Source of the DNA: Gordionus sp. m RMFG-2023
Lineage: Eukaryota > Nematomorpha > Gordioida > Chordodea > Parachordodidae
Length of the DNA: 64,000 bases
Reading direction: 5' to 3'
NCBI RefSeq assembly: GCF_954871325.1
Contig: NC_088778.1
Span: 34,298,730-34,362,729 of the forward strand
Shown: positions 11,444 to 23,589 of the stretch, piece after piece
Numbering within the stretch: position 1 is the stretch's first letter
Layout: each line of letters opens with the position of its first letter
Position numbers and translations under genes: made by a program
The notes under the pieces: generated by a model
Database searches by the model: none
Told to the model about the DNA's origin: nothing
Seen by the model: only the letters and a program-made list of their open reading frames with translations

Positions 11444-13260
11444 ACTTAATTTTTTTTATAAAGCAAATTCTCTAAGCGAAATATGTATAATATAATTCTA
11501 AAAACGTCTACAAGATTTTTTAAATTAAATATTATATTTAATTGGCTGAACTTTAAAGATGTTTTACAAAAAAATTTCATTTTAAGCACCTAAACTTCTT
11601 CCTTCTTATATGAATAAAATAGAATACATTTGAAAGACTCTGGGAGGCTTTAGCAAGGAGTAAGTATCAATGAAAATAAAGTTAGAAAGTTGTTCAAAAT
11701 TTCTCCCTGGTTCACAGTATTTTAATAGTATTATACGCAAGAATATAAAATAAATATATTTTATCAATTTAATTTAATTTCTAAAAATCAAGGAATCAAT
11801 ATATTTTTACATATCTATTCATAATAATTATAATAATGATGATATTCTTAAAATTATGTCCAATCACAACATCATACTTTGTGATTGGCATTTTATAGTT
11901 AATATGAGAGTTTTCGAAAATATAATAATTGACAGTTTATGATACATATAATTATCAATTTCTATTTTTAATCCCTTTTTTGGTTGCATGATTGGTATCC
12001 TCAGAATTAATGGTGTATAGTAGGGTTTACTTAGAAAGAATAAAAATTTAACCGTGAACCCGAGTGCTCTGAAAACTAGTCATTCAATAGCACTGACAGG
12101 TGAGCATGCTAAAAACAATATGGAAGAGAATAGGGTGTTAACATTTGATATCCTACGCTCTTATTCTTTAAGAAACGAGAAGTAGTGCGGTATATTGGGT
12201 GGAACGATCACCGTTAATATGGCTAAACATGAATATTTATGTAGAAAGAACGTGATTGAACGTATAATCAAAACGTATCCTAACATTTGATTCCATGAGC
12301 TTAGCCAGAGCGGCAAAAAAAAATGTAGAATATAAATTACTCTTCGACAAATATTTTATGAATTGTAAAGTATTCTATTTAAAAATAGATTGTATTATAT
12401 TTAATTTTGACAAAGAGTGGAAAATTTTAGATCGAATCAGCTGTTTAGTTTGTATACTATAACTCCAGATTTAAACCGACTTGTAGATATAATCTAGAAT
12501 TGATGACATATCATAAATTTTTGTTGATAATAGTATAATTTTCTGGATTGATTTTGCCTGACGGTTTAAAATGATAGTTTAAAACAAGTATAGTTATATT
12601 TTAATATTGATAAAGGTATGACTAAAATGCCTTGATCTGCCACTACATTACCCTTTAAATGCCTGCAGACTATTACCCCCCCCCCCCCCACGACTTAAAC
12701 TTTAATTCATATTTGGCTTGAACTATTCCACATCTATATTCTGCTGTTATTATTTACACTTTATAAAACAATATGAAAGACAACAAAATAAAATTTAACA
12801 GGAAATTCAGTGAGAGAAGGAAGGTACACGTTCAAAAGAGGGAAATAAAATTTAATTTTTTCTTCAAAATATGAGGATTCAGGAAGATATTAAAAATAGA
12901 TGATGATATAACTATAAACAAGAAATATTTTTTAGCATATATGCAACCCAACCCTATGCCTTGGAAATAAATTTTTTTATAAATCCAGCTATCCCCTTTC
13001 CGGATGCTTGCCCTTTTTTCGAGGATCAAGGACCCGCCAAATACTGCTAACTTGTTAATAAACCCTAAGGTTTTTTTCCTGAGATAACCATAGCTATGTA
13101 CAAGGCAAATCACATAGGCCTTGAATTACGAAAAGTTTACTACGCAGAAGTATTATTTATAATACATATTTTTGATAACTCGTTTTAAATTAAATATATA
13201 TATTTATTTATGATGTATATTATATCTAAATTTTTAAAATATCTACTTATTGATGGTCGC
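11444..13260. other. Gene-free spacer with poly(C) run
   Basis: AT-rich. It carries a 14-base poly(C) run at 12676-12689. A 93-codon minus-strand frame (12832-13113) has no recognisable family and AT-driven composition, so I do not call it a gene. Confidence 0.4.
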
Positions 13261-13422
13261 TAGTGTTGTTAACGGCTAACTCAATATTTATCCAGAAAAA
13301 TATTACTCAGGCCTGTAGATTTTGCTCGTAGCTGGAACTCTAGACATATATTAACTGAATCTCGAGGTTTAGGCAATTTAGTCGTAAAAAATCGGCTCAA
13401 AACGAGCCGTTAAACAACACTG
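13261..13422. mobile_element. hAT-like MITE, TAGTGTTGTTAA family
   Basis: A 162-bp element with inverted ends: TAGTGTTGTTAACGGCT on the left and AGCCGTTAAACAACACTG on the right. The interior carries the family blocks AACTCAATATTTATCC and AAAAATCGGCTCAAAACGAG. The 8 bases on each side do not match, so the target duplication has decayed or the insertion is old. Confidence 0.7.
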
Positions 13423-13853
13423 TCACATGCTAAAGCAAATATAATATGCTAATTAATTATAAATTATGTGTAATATATATATTTTTTTAAACTATAAATT
13501 AAAATTATAAAAATAAAAAAATTTAAATACAATTTATATAATAAAATATTTGAAAAAAATGAACAACACTATGTAAACATTAAATGGATTGAAATGTCTT
13601 CGTTAATTACTTAATTAATTTTCAGAATGTTAAGCAATTATTCATCTATTTTATAATATTAATTATATATTATAATGCATATTGAGTATTGATAGAAATG
13701 ATAATATGGACATGATTAAAATAAAGATGTTTTAAAAATTATATTAATTTAAAAATATAAATAATATTTTAAAACGAAATTTAAAAAGGTGTATATATAT
13801 ACAATTATCTATAATATTAGGTTCTAATGCAGTTTTTTTTTACCTTTCTAATT

Positions 13854-14084
13854 ATATATTTTTACCTATAGTCATACAATTATTGAATAAAGGATAACAT
13901 ATATTCACAAACAGACGATTTTTATAAAAGATTATCCAAACAGACGATTTTAGTAAAATATTATCAATATATATTTTTACCTATAATCATACAATTATTG
14001 AATAAAGGATATTATACATTCACAAACAGACGATTTTTATAAAATATTATCCAAACAGACGATTTTAGTAAAATATTATCAATA
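13854..14084. repeat. Tandem duplication, two 115-bp units
   Basis: Two nearly identical copies with a 115-bp period. Each contains TTTTTACCTATA, then CAAACAGACGATTTT twice, so the unit itself has an internal duplication. AT-rich and non-coding. Confidence 0.85.
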
Positions 14085-14723
14085 TACATTTTAACATTAA
14101 TTTACATGATTCAATAAGAATATTCGAGAAAAAAAAAGTGTGAAAAAATTTTTCTTACAAAAATGGATCAAGAGGATTTCAAAGAAAAGTAAAATTAATT
14201 ATAAAAATGTCTCCATATTGAAATCTATTTGGCGATGCTACTTTAAATGGGTTGGGTTTTTGAGTTTTTCTCGTATAAATATTTTGACCCCCAAATATGA
14301 ACATCAATGTTCCTACAACAAGGGTCAACAAATATGACATTCTACCACATAATGATCTATATATCTCGCTTATGTACTGCATCTTTAGGGTCTGGCTTCC
14401 TCTTTCAAAGACCCCCAAAAAGTTCTCTTGACTTTATTACAGATCCCATCGAATATAAATATGCAGTGCGCAGAATTGGGGAAAAAATATTCCTCTTTTT
14501 GTTTGGTTAAAATTTTGTGGACTTAAAAAATCTCGGGAATTTAAATAAATCATTTCATATCTTATAACAAATTTAGAAGATTCTAGATATTTATATAAAG
14601 GTTGCTAATTTTTTGCTAGAGCCATACCAATAAACTTTTGCCATTTATTTTTTATCTTGATGGAAGCTCCTCCCTCCATTTTGTTTTATTGGAAAACTCA
14701 AAATAAGAAAACATTACAATGGG

Positions 14724-15734
14724 TCAGCGAGATTTGATCGAAATAAAGTTTCTTAAATTTTTGTCACCCGAGACAAACAGGATCGGCAGAAGAACGAAAC
14801 ACATCATCTCCAAAAATGACAGGGCCCTTTGTAACGGAGAAGAAAATGATGGGCAGAAACCAAATTTGCATCGAGAATAATATAAGATGCGATAAAGATT
14901 TATCGGAAAGATCAGCACAAAGTAAGTTAACACCATTGAAAATAGTATCAAAGCATTCCTCCGATATCTTTTTCTGGTGGTCTCGTAATTGACATTTCGG
15001 GGTTTAATTACCTCTACCTGGGTTCTTATCTGGCCGATAATTGTCGTTGTCACCGAATCTATAGCGCAGGGGCTGACTGCGAGGGAAGAATACATGGCGG
15101 CAAATCTAATCATCCCGAAAAATATGTAAACCAGCATTCCGGCACACACTGAGATTTTGAAAATATCGAAAATCAGATTGAAGGTTATCGCGTTGGAATA
15201 GAAAACGTAATTGCAAACATAGGTCACCTGAGTGTCGAAGTTTTGAACCCACGCGTATTTATTGACGAAGGCGAAGTACGCCGTTATATTTGGGGAAATA
15301 AATATCTCCAATATAATATAAGGAATCATGGAGTATAATTTGGTTAGTCTTGTTCTCTCCATATCCGAACCCGTTATGCTGAGGTACACATCATAGAAAT
15401 AGGCAACCATGAGCACGTGATTCGTGTCCAGAATAGCAGCGATGATCATTATGTATAATCTTTTCAAGGTTAAGTTGTGATAGCAAGGCACCTCAGGACC
15501 CCAGAGATCCTTGGCGTGTTCTACTGCGGTAGAGATGGAAACGATGCAATATATTATATTCAGGATGATTATAAACCTTAAGATATAGTAAGCCCTTTTT
15601 CCAGCGTTCCATTTTTGGAGAATCAAGAATATTCCGCCATTGATTAGCAATCCCAATGTTAAGAACACGATGCAAAGTACGAAATAAACTATCGGATAAT
15701 TGTTATCCACATGGAAAAAGAATTGTCCAGCCAT
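14724..15734 (-). CDS. Rhodopsin-like (class A) seven-transmembrane receptor, atypical DRY motif, copy 3
   Basis: Intronless, 336 residues, and closest to the copy at 1415-2461 (shared blocks such as PIVY, LGLLINGGIF and FYDxYLxIT). Landmarks: Asn32 in TM1, Cys84 and Cys174 as the expected disulphide, FYDVYLSI (residues 113-120) at the end of TM3, where the DRY Arg is Val, LIFP in TM6, and Pro317 in LPILF of TM7. The RCKFGFCP motif (Cys289/Cys294) in outer loop 3 is conserved in all three copies. In the paralogues the end of TM4 reads FFPPNI, here FISPNI. The coding frame is intact from ATG to stop, so the gene is likely functional. Ligand and tissue are unknown. Confidence 0.85.
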   Translation of the reverse strand: MAGQFFFHVDNNYPIVYFVLCIVFLTLGLLINGGIFLILQKWNAGKRAYYILRFIIILNIIYCIVSISTAVEHAKDLWGPEVPCYHNLTLKRLYIMIIAAILDTNHVLMVAYFYDVYLSITGSDMERTRLTKLYSMIPYIILEIFISPNITAYFAFVNKYAWVQNFDTQVTYVCNYVFYSNAITFNLIFDIFKISVCAGMLVYIFFGMIRFAAMYSSLAVSPCAIDSVTTTIIGQIRTQVEVIKPRNVNYETTRKRYRRNALILFSMVLTYFVLIFPINLYRILYYSRCKFGFCPSFSSPLQRALSFLEMMCFVLLPILFVSGDKNLRNFISIKSR

Positions 15735-16164
15735 TTAATGTTAGTTCAAAAGCAATGAAATTAATTAAAAAGGTGTTAACTTTCTCTAACAATAAAAAAG
15801 AAGTGAATTATTCATAAAAAAATAATCATATTTAATCTGTTTACTTCTTAAGTGCCGATCGAACTTATCCAATAATCTTTTAAAATCTTACCTTATTAAT
15901 TGATTTCTATTACCTTTTCGTCATAATCATGATTCAAATATAGAGTGCATTTATCATGGCAAAAATAAATAAATTATGATAGATTTAAGCTGATTATAGA
16001 AATATCTAGGATTACGAATATATTGCAGGATTTAAGAAATGTTCCATCTATAAATTTATTCGAGATTGTTTTAAATTTTTTTTTTGTTTCAAAGTGAATC
16101 AAGGGGTATAATGGATGACAAGATGACAATCTAAAAAAAAAAAATTTTGCGGACACGTCAGTTA

Positions 16165-16280
16165 TACAAAAACTAACTCAATATTTTAGTCATAAAAATA
16201 TTGTCTAAACGTCAGGATTTCCTTAATAGATGTTCAAACCTTAGTGTCCATCTAATGAGCAAAATCTTAAGGCTTGAAAG
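16165..16280. repeat. Degraded TAGTGTTGTTAA-family MITE copy
   Basis: Blocks AACTCAATATTTTAGTC, AAAAATATTGTCTAA and a diverged ATAGATGTTCAAACC match the order seen in 13261-13422 and 25871-26015. The ends are lost. Confidence 0.45.
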
Positions 16281-16289
16281 AAAGAAAAC

Positions 16290-16402
16290 ACGGGCGGCCG
16301 TAGATTTGAAAACCGAATATTCGAAATCGCCATTATTAGCTAATAAAAAATCAAGAAATAAATAAAATATATTTTAAAACCGGACCGGGCCGTACAAATG
16401 CG
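16290..16402. repeat. Truncated inverse copy of the CGGCCCGG-core MITE
   Basis: In reverse orientation this matches the interior of 11095-11443: the block GAAATCGCCATTATTAGC corresponds to GGCTAATAACGGCGATTTC there, followed by the AT spacer and ACCGGACCGGGCCG. Confidence 0.55.
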
Positions 16403-16490
16403 TCTTAACCCTTTGCGGTTCTAGGAATTATTTTTTTCGGTTACAGTTTAAAGTTTTATTTTATGAGCTTTAAATATTTCAAAAAAATAC

Positions 16491-16545
16491 TTAGGGTCAG
16501 GGTTAGGGTTAGAGTTTGGGTTAGGGTTAGGGCCAGGGTTAGGGT
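16491..16545. repeat. Interstitial telomere-like (TTAGGG)n array
   Basis: About eight TTAGGG-type units with variants (GTCAGGG, AGAGTTTGGG, GGCCAGGG). Orientation is opposite to the array at 4131-4208. Confidence 0.8.
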
Positions 16546-17339
16546 AAAATGAGCGGTATTATATGGATAACCACCTCCCACTAGCCTTATCAGTGTCAGT
16601 AGATTCATATTATAATTTACATTTTAATCTACTATCCTCATCATACATATAATATTTATGCCAGTGAAATGGAATGATTTTTGTTTTTGTCGAATAAAGG
16701 ATTTTACCTGAAGGGGATTGATAGTCGGTTATTGGTAATATTTTGTCAGGGATTTGAAAAATTCCTAAAATATAAAAGGAAATTTTAAATAAAATATTAA
16801 CATTTTCGATTATTTAAAAGAATTTCTTTATTATAATTGTGGCAAACTCCACGAAAGAAAGAAAGAAAGAAAGAAGGAAGGAAGCAAAATATATTTTAGA
16901 TTCACCTTACGGGTAATTGAATCTTCATAATCATTCTAGTGATTTATTCAATATTTATCTTTATTTTCAATATGTATTAGGGAAGAGGTGAAAAATGAAA
17001 GATATAAAACTGAGTTAAACTTTAGTTTAAAGTATAATTCCGGCCCGGATTTTAACCGGGATTTTAATTGAATTAGTTATCTACCTATTATTTTTTTTAT
17101 AAATATTTTAATATAAATACAAAATCGATAATTATTTTTTCAAAATAAAATATTTACCTATTTTGTAAAAATTATTATTAAAATAAATAACATCTTGATT
17201 TATTAAAATATATTATATTTTATAAAATATAAAAAAAAATATGGAAAAGTTATATTATTAATTATATTTTATTTGAGATTTAAATAATGTAACTAAACGT
17301 TTCATCGTTTATTGAGATATTTATAAAATTGCTGGCATG

Positions 17340-18780
17340 ACATATTATAATTTTGTTTACACCATTAGCTCGGCCTCTAATGTCGTTAGACCAATCCGAT
17401 TTCTCTCATTTATCCGGCAGTCCTCATCAGTCTAATAATGCGCTCCGATAAGGCATCCAAGCATGGGGATATTTTGTTATTACGAAAAAATTCCACCCAA
17501 TTCTCCTCTGTTTTTAGACCATCTAACTTTAAGTATTCTGGCGAATTCATGAAAAATAAATTACAATCTCATCAAACAAGACATCAATATCTATCGGTAT
17601 TTACTAAATTACAAAAATCGTCAATTGATGGTTTCTGTTCCAAGGTCATAATATTTATACATTTATAAATAGAGTTATTAAAATCAAATTTTGATTGCAA
17701 ATATTCTAAAATTTTCTTAATAAAAATATTTGCTTCATTTAAAAATACATTAATTAGAGTATTATTTGAACATTTTAATATAATATTTTTAGCAATAGCG
17801 CCATAAAATTTATTATCAATTTTTAATGAAAGATGAACACAACTACAGCATAATTTAGTAAATCTTCATTAATAAAGATTCTTCTGATTACAAATGAATA
17901 TGAATAGCATGTAGTAGATTTCCTACACGTGAAACCATTCCTAAATATGCTTCTGCCATTTTATCCTCGAAAAAATTTTCAAAATTTTAGGACAACCTTT
18001 ATAATCTTTATTTAAGAAGTATTTTTTTAAAGGTTCGTAATATTTTAAAATTCTATTGATAGGGACATGTCGCAACAACTCACATGATTCTAAGAGACCA
18101 CTTCACCCACTTTTTTAATTCATTACCTCTTTTAGTTGATGAACCAAATTCGTTAAAACATTTCATCACAATTATTTCTACATCCACAGATAATAGATTC
18201 ATTGCCTTCTTGCAAGAATTATTTAGTATATGGCATATGTAGCCAATTGGTATTAAGTCATTATTGTGCTGCCTCAATTCGGTAAATATGCTTTGGTTTT
18301 TGCCAAAATTCACAGGGGCATTATCAGCGCAGAAAGATAACCCTGAATCAGCTATATTTGTCATTATGTGGTTAGCTATATCGTTGGATTTTTCACTGTC
18401 CGAGGAAAATTTTTCAGTTTTATTGAAATGCCCTTATTCTTGTTGAAATACCCTTATTCTTGTTGAAATAGCGAAGGATCAAGGGAAATGTTTTAATATT
18501 TCCCTTATAAGATGCATCTGTTAAAATTGCATAGGGATGCTGACCTTTTAAATCGTCCAGAATTAACCTCTTAGATTCAGGTCCTTAAACATTTGTGATA
18601 GCCTTGCTCATTTTTGTTCTACCACAAGTAAAGTTTGCACTTATATCGGAGTCGTTAAATATTAAAGGGGAAAAGATTAGACCCACACTGTGATGGTAGA
18701 TAGCTCTGTGAATGTTGAAATACATGTTAGGTGTATACGATTTTCGCAATTGTAGTTGCATCTGTTTTATTAATAATATG
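17340..18780 (-). pseudogene. Decayed hAT transposase, KIAA1586/DUF4371-like
   Basis: The clearest part is a 95-codon minus-strand frame at 18080-18364. It contains SFCADNAPVNFGKN and IPIGYICHILNNSCKKA, a segment typical of KIAA1586-like domesticated and transposon hAT proteins (the xGDNAxxNFG and CxxHxxxN region of the RNase-H fold). Upstream on the minus strand, recognisable pieces (TDASYKGNIKTFPLILRYFNK) lie in another frame. Downstream, frame-broken C-terminal sequence continues to about 17.4 kb. A short tandem duplication (TTCTTGTTGAAATACCC units, 18428-18470) interrupts it. It carries several stops and frameshifts and is not a working gene. Terminal repeats were not found. Confidence 0.6.
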
Positions 18781-20676
18781 ATTGAACTATAATATATAAA
18801 ATAATTATCAGTATCATTGAAATAAGTATGATATTATTGTATTACTTATTTAATTTAACCTGAACGTGATAATTAAGCGCCAAGTCCTATAATATTTTAC
18901 AAAAAAACACTGAAAATGATAAAATATGAATGATATTGATTTATTATTGGAAAAGAATAAAACAGGATGAAATAATTTACAAACTAGACATGTTTTTCGT
19001 ATAAATATTTAAAATTTATTTTAAAAATAATCAATTACTGTCTCTCAAAATTATCACTATGATATTTTATAAACGTTAAAATTGCTAAAACAAAATTGTG
19101 CGGGAGAAACTAAAAAATTGCGGGAGTCTCCCGCTGATGGGGGGAGATGTGGCAACCCTGTACACAAAGGTGTATAATTTAAATTTGTTAAGGCTGAATT
19201 TATGATAGTCATAAAAACAAAAAACTTCTTAGAAGTTATCCTTAAGATTTATTAATCCGAGTTTGAATGGATCCCAACTTAAGTCCAAACAAGACAGCAG
19301 GGGATTTCTCGCTCTCAATTTGGTATATTTGTTAGCCTTCATTCATTCAGCGCCTACATGACAAAAAGGTTATTAAATACAACCCCACCTCCCCCTCTCC
19401 ATCAAGAACCTATATCTACCTCCCTAAAAAAAAGACGGCGATACTTCTACCTATTGCTTACGAAATAGATTTGGTCGTTATTTAGCAATCTATGCATTGT
19501 ATATTAAATGGCAATAGGAAGAAAAAAAACTCTGAAAAAAATTCCGGTGGGAAAACAAACTCCCGGAAATAGTATTTTTTATATTAAATTTGGCGCCTAT
19601 AAATAACATTTTTGTAATTCGCCCACATAACATTCTTTTCCACGAGATCTTCTTCAATATCATAGGTTAAATACTATATAATATGAGATATGAAATAAGT
19701 AATATTAAAAATTTTGGTATTTATTCACAATTAGCCAGATAATTTCACTTCTTTTTTAATATTGAAAGTTTGATGGAAGGCAACAAATAAGTTTTAAATA
19801 TTTTATCACATAATACTTTATTACTGAATTTTATATTTTTCTAACATGTATTTATATCAATTCACAATCAATTAACCTAAAAATGTTAATGCTAAAAATG
19901 GTTAATTTAATAATAATAACAAATTAATGTTTGAATGTATATAAAAAACAAATTTAATGATTCTAAATATTGTCCATCTCTAACAAATATGATCTTATAT
20001 TTCCTTGCCATAACTAAGGAACCAATTGTTAATTCCAATTACTTAAAATTAACCACATCAGAATTGAATAGTAGTAGACACCAAGTCAGAAATGAGAGGG
20101 TACAGGAAATTTTTTGGACAACTCAAATTAATTTAAATGTAAAAATATAATATATCGTTAGCCATTTTTTTCAAAAAAAATTTATCAACAGCACCTTTTC
20201 TATATGATTGCATTCCATTACAACACATCAATATAAATAATTTGTAAATCAATAATTATTTTCTCCAATTTTGCTCAATTATATTTCAACGTATTTATTT
20301 TTAATGATAAAAAAAAAATTTCGTTTAAATATAATATGTTTTAAATATATAATAATTAATAAAGTGCCTAATTATATAAAGGAAGAACAATATATTTGAT
20401 TGACATCAATAAAGAAAAACTTACATTAAATATATTGCTATATCAAATAATATAATAGATGGCGCTAAATAATATAGATTAAAATCGCGATTTAACATAA
20501 CTTAGATTCTTCGGAATTTGACAATGTTAGGTAAATCCTAATAGGAATCATTACCAATTTAAGTGGGACAAGCTTCCAATAATTAAAAAAATAAATAGAA
20601 TATTGCGTAATTTAATAACAAAATTAAAATCGACTATGGTCGTTAAATAATTTATATGTTATAATATTAATACTAA
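18781..20676. other. AT-rich spacer
   Basis: No convincing coding sequence. A 71-codon plus-strand frame (19935-20150) has no family likeness. The 19100-19450 stretch is somewhat less AT-rich but closed in all frames. Confidence 0.4.
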
Positions 20677-20760
20677 TAGGTAAAATAAAAAGCTATAAAA
20701 ATTTACTGTTAATGATCTTGAACAATATTTAATTTTTAAGTCATAAATTTATTGTATAAA
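20677..20760 (+). repeat. Direct repeat flanking the hAT region, left copy
   Basis: This roughly 80-bp segment (AAAAATTTACTGTT, AATTTTTAAGTCATAAATTT, TTGTATAAA) recurs in the same orientation at 24543-24620, right after the hAT region. It is too long and too diverged to be a target-site duplication. Confidence 0.6.
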
Positions 20761-20916
20761 TTAGACCTACAAAAATACGAATCGAATAGTAGAATTATTC
20801 GTATTCGTTAAAATCGAATAATTCATTATTCGATTCGCAAATTTTATTTAATCATAAATAAAAAAGATCGAATATTAAATTTATTTTGTAAAATTTAACA
20901 AGATAAACAAATTTCA

Positions 20917-22182
20917 TTAGATAAAACATACATATAGTATATATATAATGCAAGGGAAATCTGATAACAACCAATTTTTTGAACACAAAGTTTTTCGGAT
21001 TGTATCCTCTTTTAATGACATTCTATATTTAGCAACCATATGTCCAACAGAAAAGAGCCGCTCACATGGGGTAAAAGATCCTTGTATAGATAATATGTCT
21101 CTTGCCATTTTAGATAAAACGGGAAAACGATCTCCTTGTAGTTTCCACCATTCTAGTGGGTTTTTATTTGATGTGATTCTCGCTTCTTTTAAATAGGTTT
21201 CAACTTCGGAAATTGCTAAGACATTCTGTTTAAAAATTACATCCATATTTGATTGTATTAAAGGTTAACTGACTGATATATCCTGCATCATATTTTACTT
21301 TATAATTATCAAAAATATAATCGAAATGTTGATATTATAAGAAGGAGGTGGGCATTCAAAAAACTCTAATTTAAGTTTAGGATCATAGTCAAGGTCTCCA
21401 AATTTATTAAATTATAATAAGATATAATTTTTTGTTGAGCATAAATTGCCTTTATGTAATATCATCAAAGAGATTTAAGGGCTCAATTATTGAAATATAA
21501 AATGGAATGACCAAATTAAGGGTAGGATAAGTTTCCCCTGATATAGAAACAGTTCAATCATAAAATGTTTTCAAGTTTGCATGTATTCTTTTTAATGTGA
21601 CCCATTCATCCTACATTAACAAAAAAAAATAGCATTTAAAGATAAATACTTCACTTAGTTGTTTCTCTTCAATAATAGATACATCATAACTATTAATAAC
21701 GACATGATCAATGGCTTTTCTCATTGTTATTGCTCTTTCTATCATAAAATATGAGCTATTCCACCTGATAGGTTTATCTAACATCTATTTGTTTTATTAT
21801 TTTTTGAACAATAAGATTTAAAACATGTGCAAAACAACGAATATATGCAATTTTTGATCTGGGATTTTTAATTTTGAGGGTATTTATAAAGTGAGTGTTA
21901 GATGTGGCATTGTCACATGTAATAGCTGTTTATATCTATGTTATAAATATTAATGATTCTATAAAATGTTTTATATATGTTTTCCTCAAAATGGGAATTT
22001 GAAAATGGAATAATGTCTAATAATATAGATTTTAGTACCCATTCATCATCAATGTAATGGCAGGTTAACCCTAAGAATGGGACATTTGTTGGACTTGACC
22101 AAATATCTATTGTAAAATTTATTTGAGTTTTTGAATTGTTTATCAATAATTTAATTTTTTTGAATTCTATGTATTGCTTCAT
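20917..22182 (-). pseudogene. hAT transposase relic (catalytic start and dimerisation C terminus visible)
   Basis: The minus-strand frame 21913-22182 encodes the start of the RNase-H-like fold (NFTIDIWSSPTNVPFLGLT, whose Asp fits the first catalytic acid). The minus-strand frame 20917-21246 encodes the hAT C-terminal dimerisation region (EVETYLKEARI, WWKLQGDRFPVLSKMARD) with CERLFSVG, where the Glu fits the third catalytic acid. The middle (about 21250-21910) is AT-rich and broken by stops and shifts. Upstream, KCVVNALNPNI and a following stretch continue in-frame with breaks, as expected for the region after a BED finger. It is a hAT transposase relic, not a host gene. Confidence 0.75.
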
Positions 22183-23589
22183 TGTAGGAATTGAACATTA
22201 TATAATGTTAGGATTTAATGCATTAACAACACATTTAAATTCATTTGTTGCAAATATTTTTGATCAAAAATTTTAATAAATGATGATTCATATCATTATT
22301 GTTGTACATATGATTATTATTTGAATCATTATTAAAATATGACTAAATAAATTTATTATTATAGGTCTTTTGATGGAATCGTTTGTTATGATTAATTAAA
22401 GTTGAAGTAATTTTTTTTTACACTATAGAATTTGATGTGAATGACCATTCACTTTGTTCTCCAAAGCTTTCTGAATTAGAAATATCAATTATACCACTGT
22501 GTTGAACATCTATTTAATAAATTAAATATTGTTATAAAATTTATAGCATGGCCAAAAGGGCAATAGGTTAGTCAGTAAAATTTATGTAAAATCATCATAT
22601 CTTATAATTATCATATAAGAATTTTATGTATAATAGAATAAATTAAAGCTTGATTGTTGTACATAAATAATATAAAATATTTTAAACTATACTTCAAAGT
22701 TTATAGAGTCACTTATAATATATTTTTTAAATGCTCATAAAATTTATAAATTATCCCCAAATGTAGATGATATTTTTTAAAAAATTTTATTGGGAAAAGA
22801 AACAAGAACATAAAATTATATAGATAATATAAATTTTAGTGAATTTTGATTCATATTAAAGTTTTAGATTATATGATTTAAGCAATAAGAATTTCCTACA
22901 TATATTATTATAAAATTTATAGCATGGCCAAAAGAAAATAAGAATGTTTAACAAAATAATTAAGATATTAATTTATAAAATCTTAACATTAAATGGATGA
23001 TATTAAATTTAGATATTAATATTAAATTAGTTTATAAATAAATTTTTATTAACTAAATATGAAAAATAGGTCTTTTGCAAATATTTCTAAATGTAATATT
23101 TCATAATTATTATAAAATTCTTAAAAAATTTAATGTCTAATTTAGTTTATTTAGCTTCATAAATTTATAAATTGCTGTGATTTAATTATTAAAATAATCA
23201 TTTTAACATATATATAAAATCATTACATATAAAGTGATTAATTTTATATTGAAATAAGAATGTTTAACAAAAGAGATATTAATTTATAAAATATTAACAA
23301 AATGGATGATGAAAAATCTAGTTGTTACTAATTAAATTTGTATATAATTAAATATTTATTTACCTAAAAAATGAAGGATATAAGATAGATCTTTTGGAAG
23401 TATTTCATATTTATAATAAAATAATTAAATATTATATTATGGCCAGTTAAATAGCCAGTCAATACATACTAAGCTTTGACTGGTCAGAAAGACAACTTTC
23501 ACATACTTTCTTGGTCCATCTCCATCATATTTAAATTTATAAAACAATTTTAGGAAGTAAATTAGTATTACGTGATACGTGATATATAG

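Larger units (their letters stand above)
15735..17340. other. Spacer made largely of repeat relics
   Basis: Holds the repeat copies listed at 16165-16280, 16290-16402 and 16491-16545 and a short GAAA/GAAG run (16853-16885). From about 17040 to 17300 it is very AT-rich. No gene was seen. Confidence 0.5.

Noticed and set aside
12832-13113. 93-codon minus-strand frame
   Set aside because: No family resemblance, AT-driven Lys/Ile/Phe composition, no splice or promoter context.
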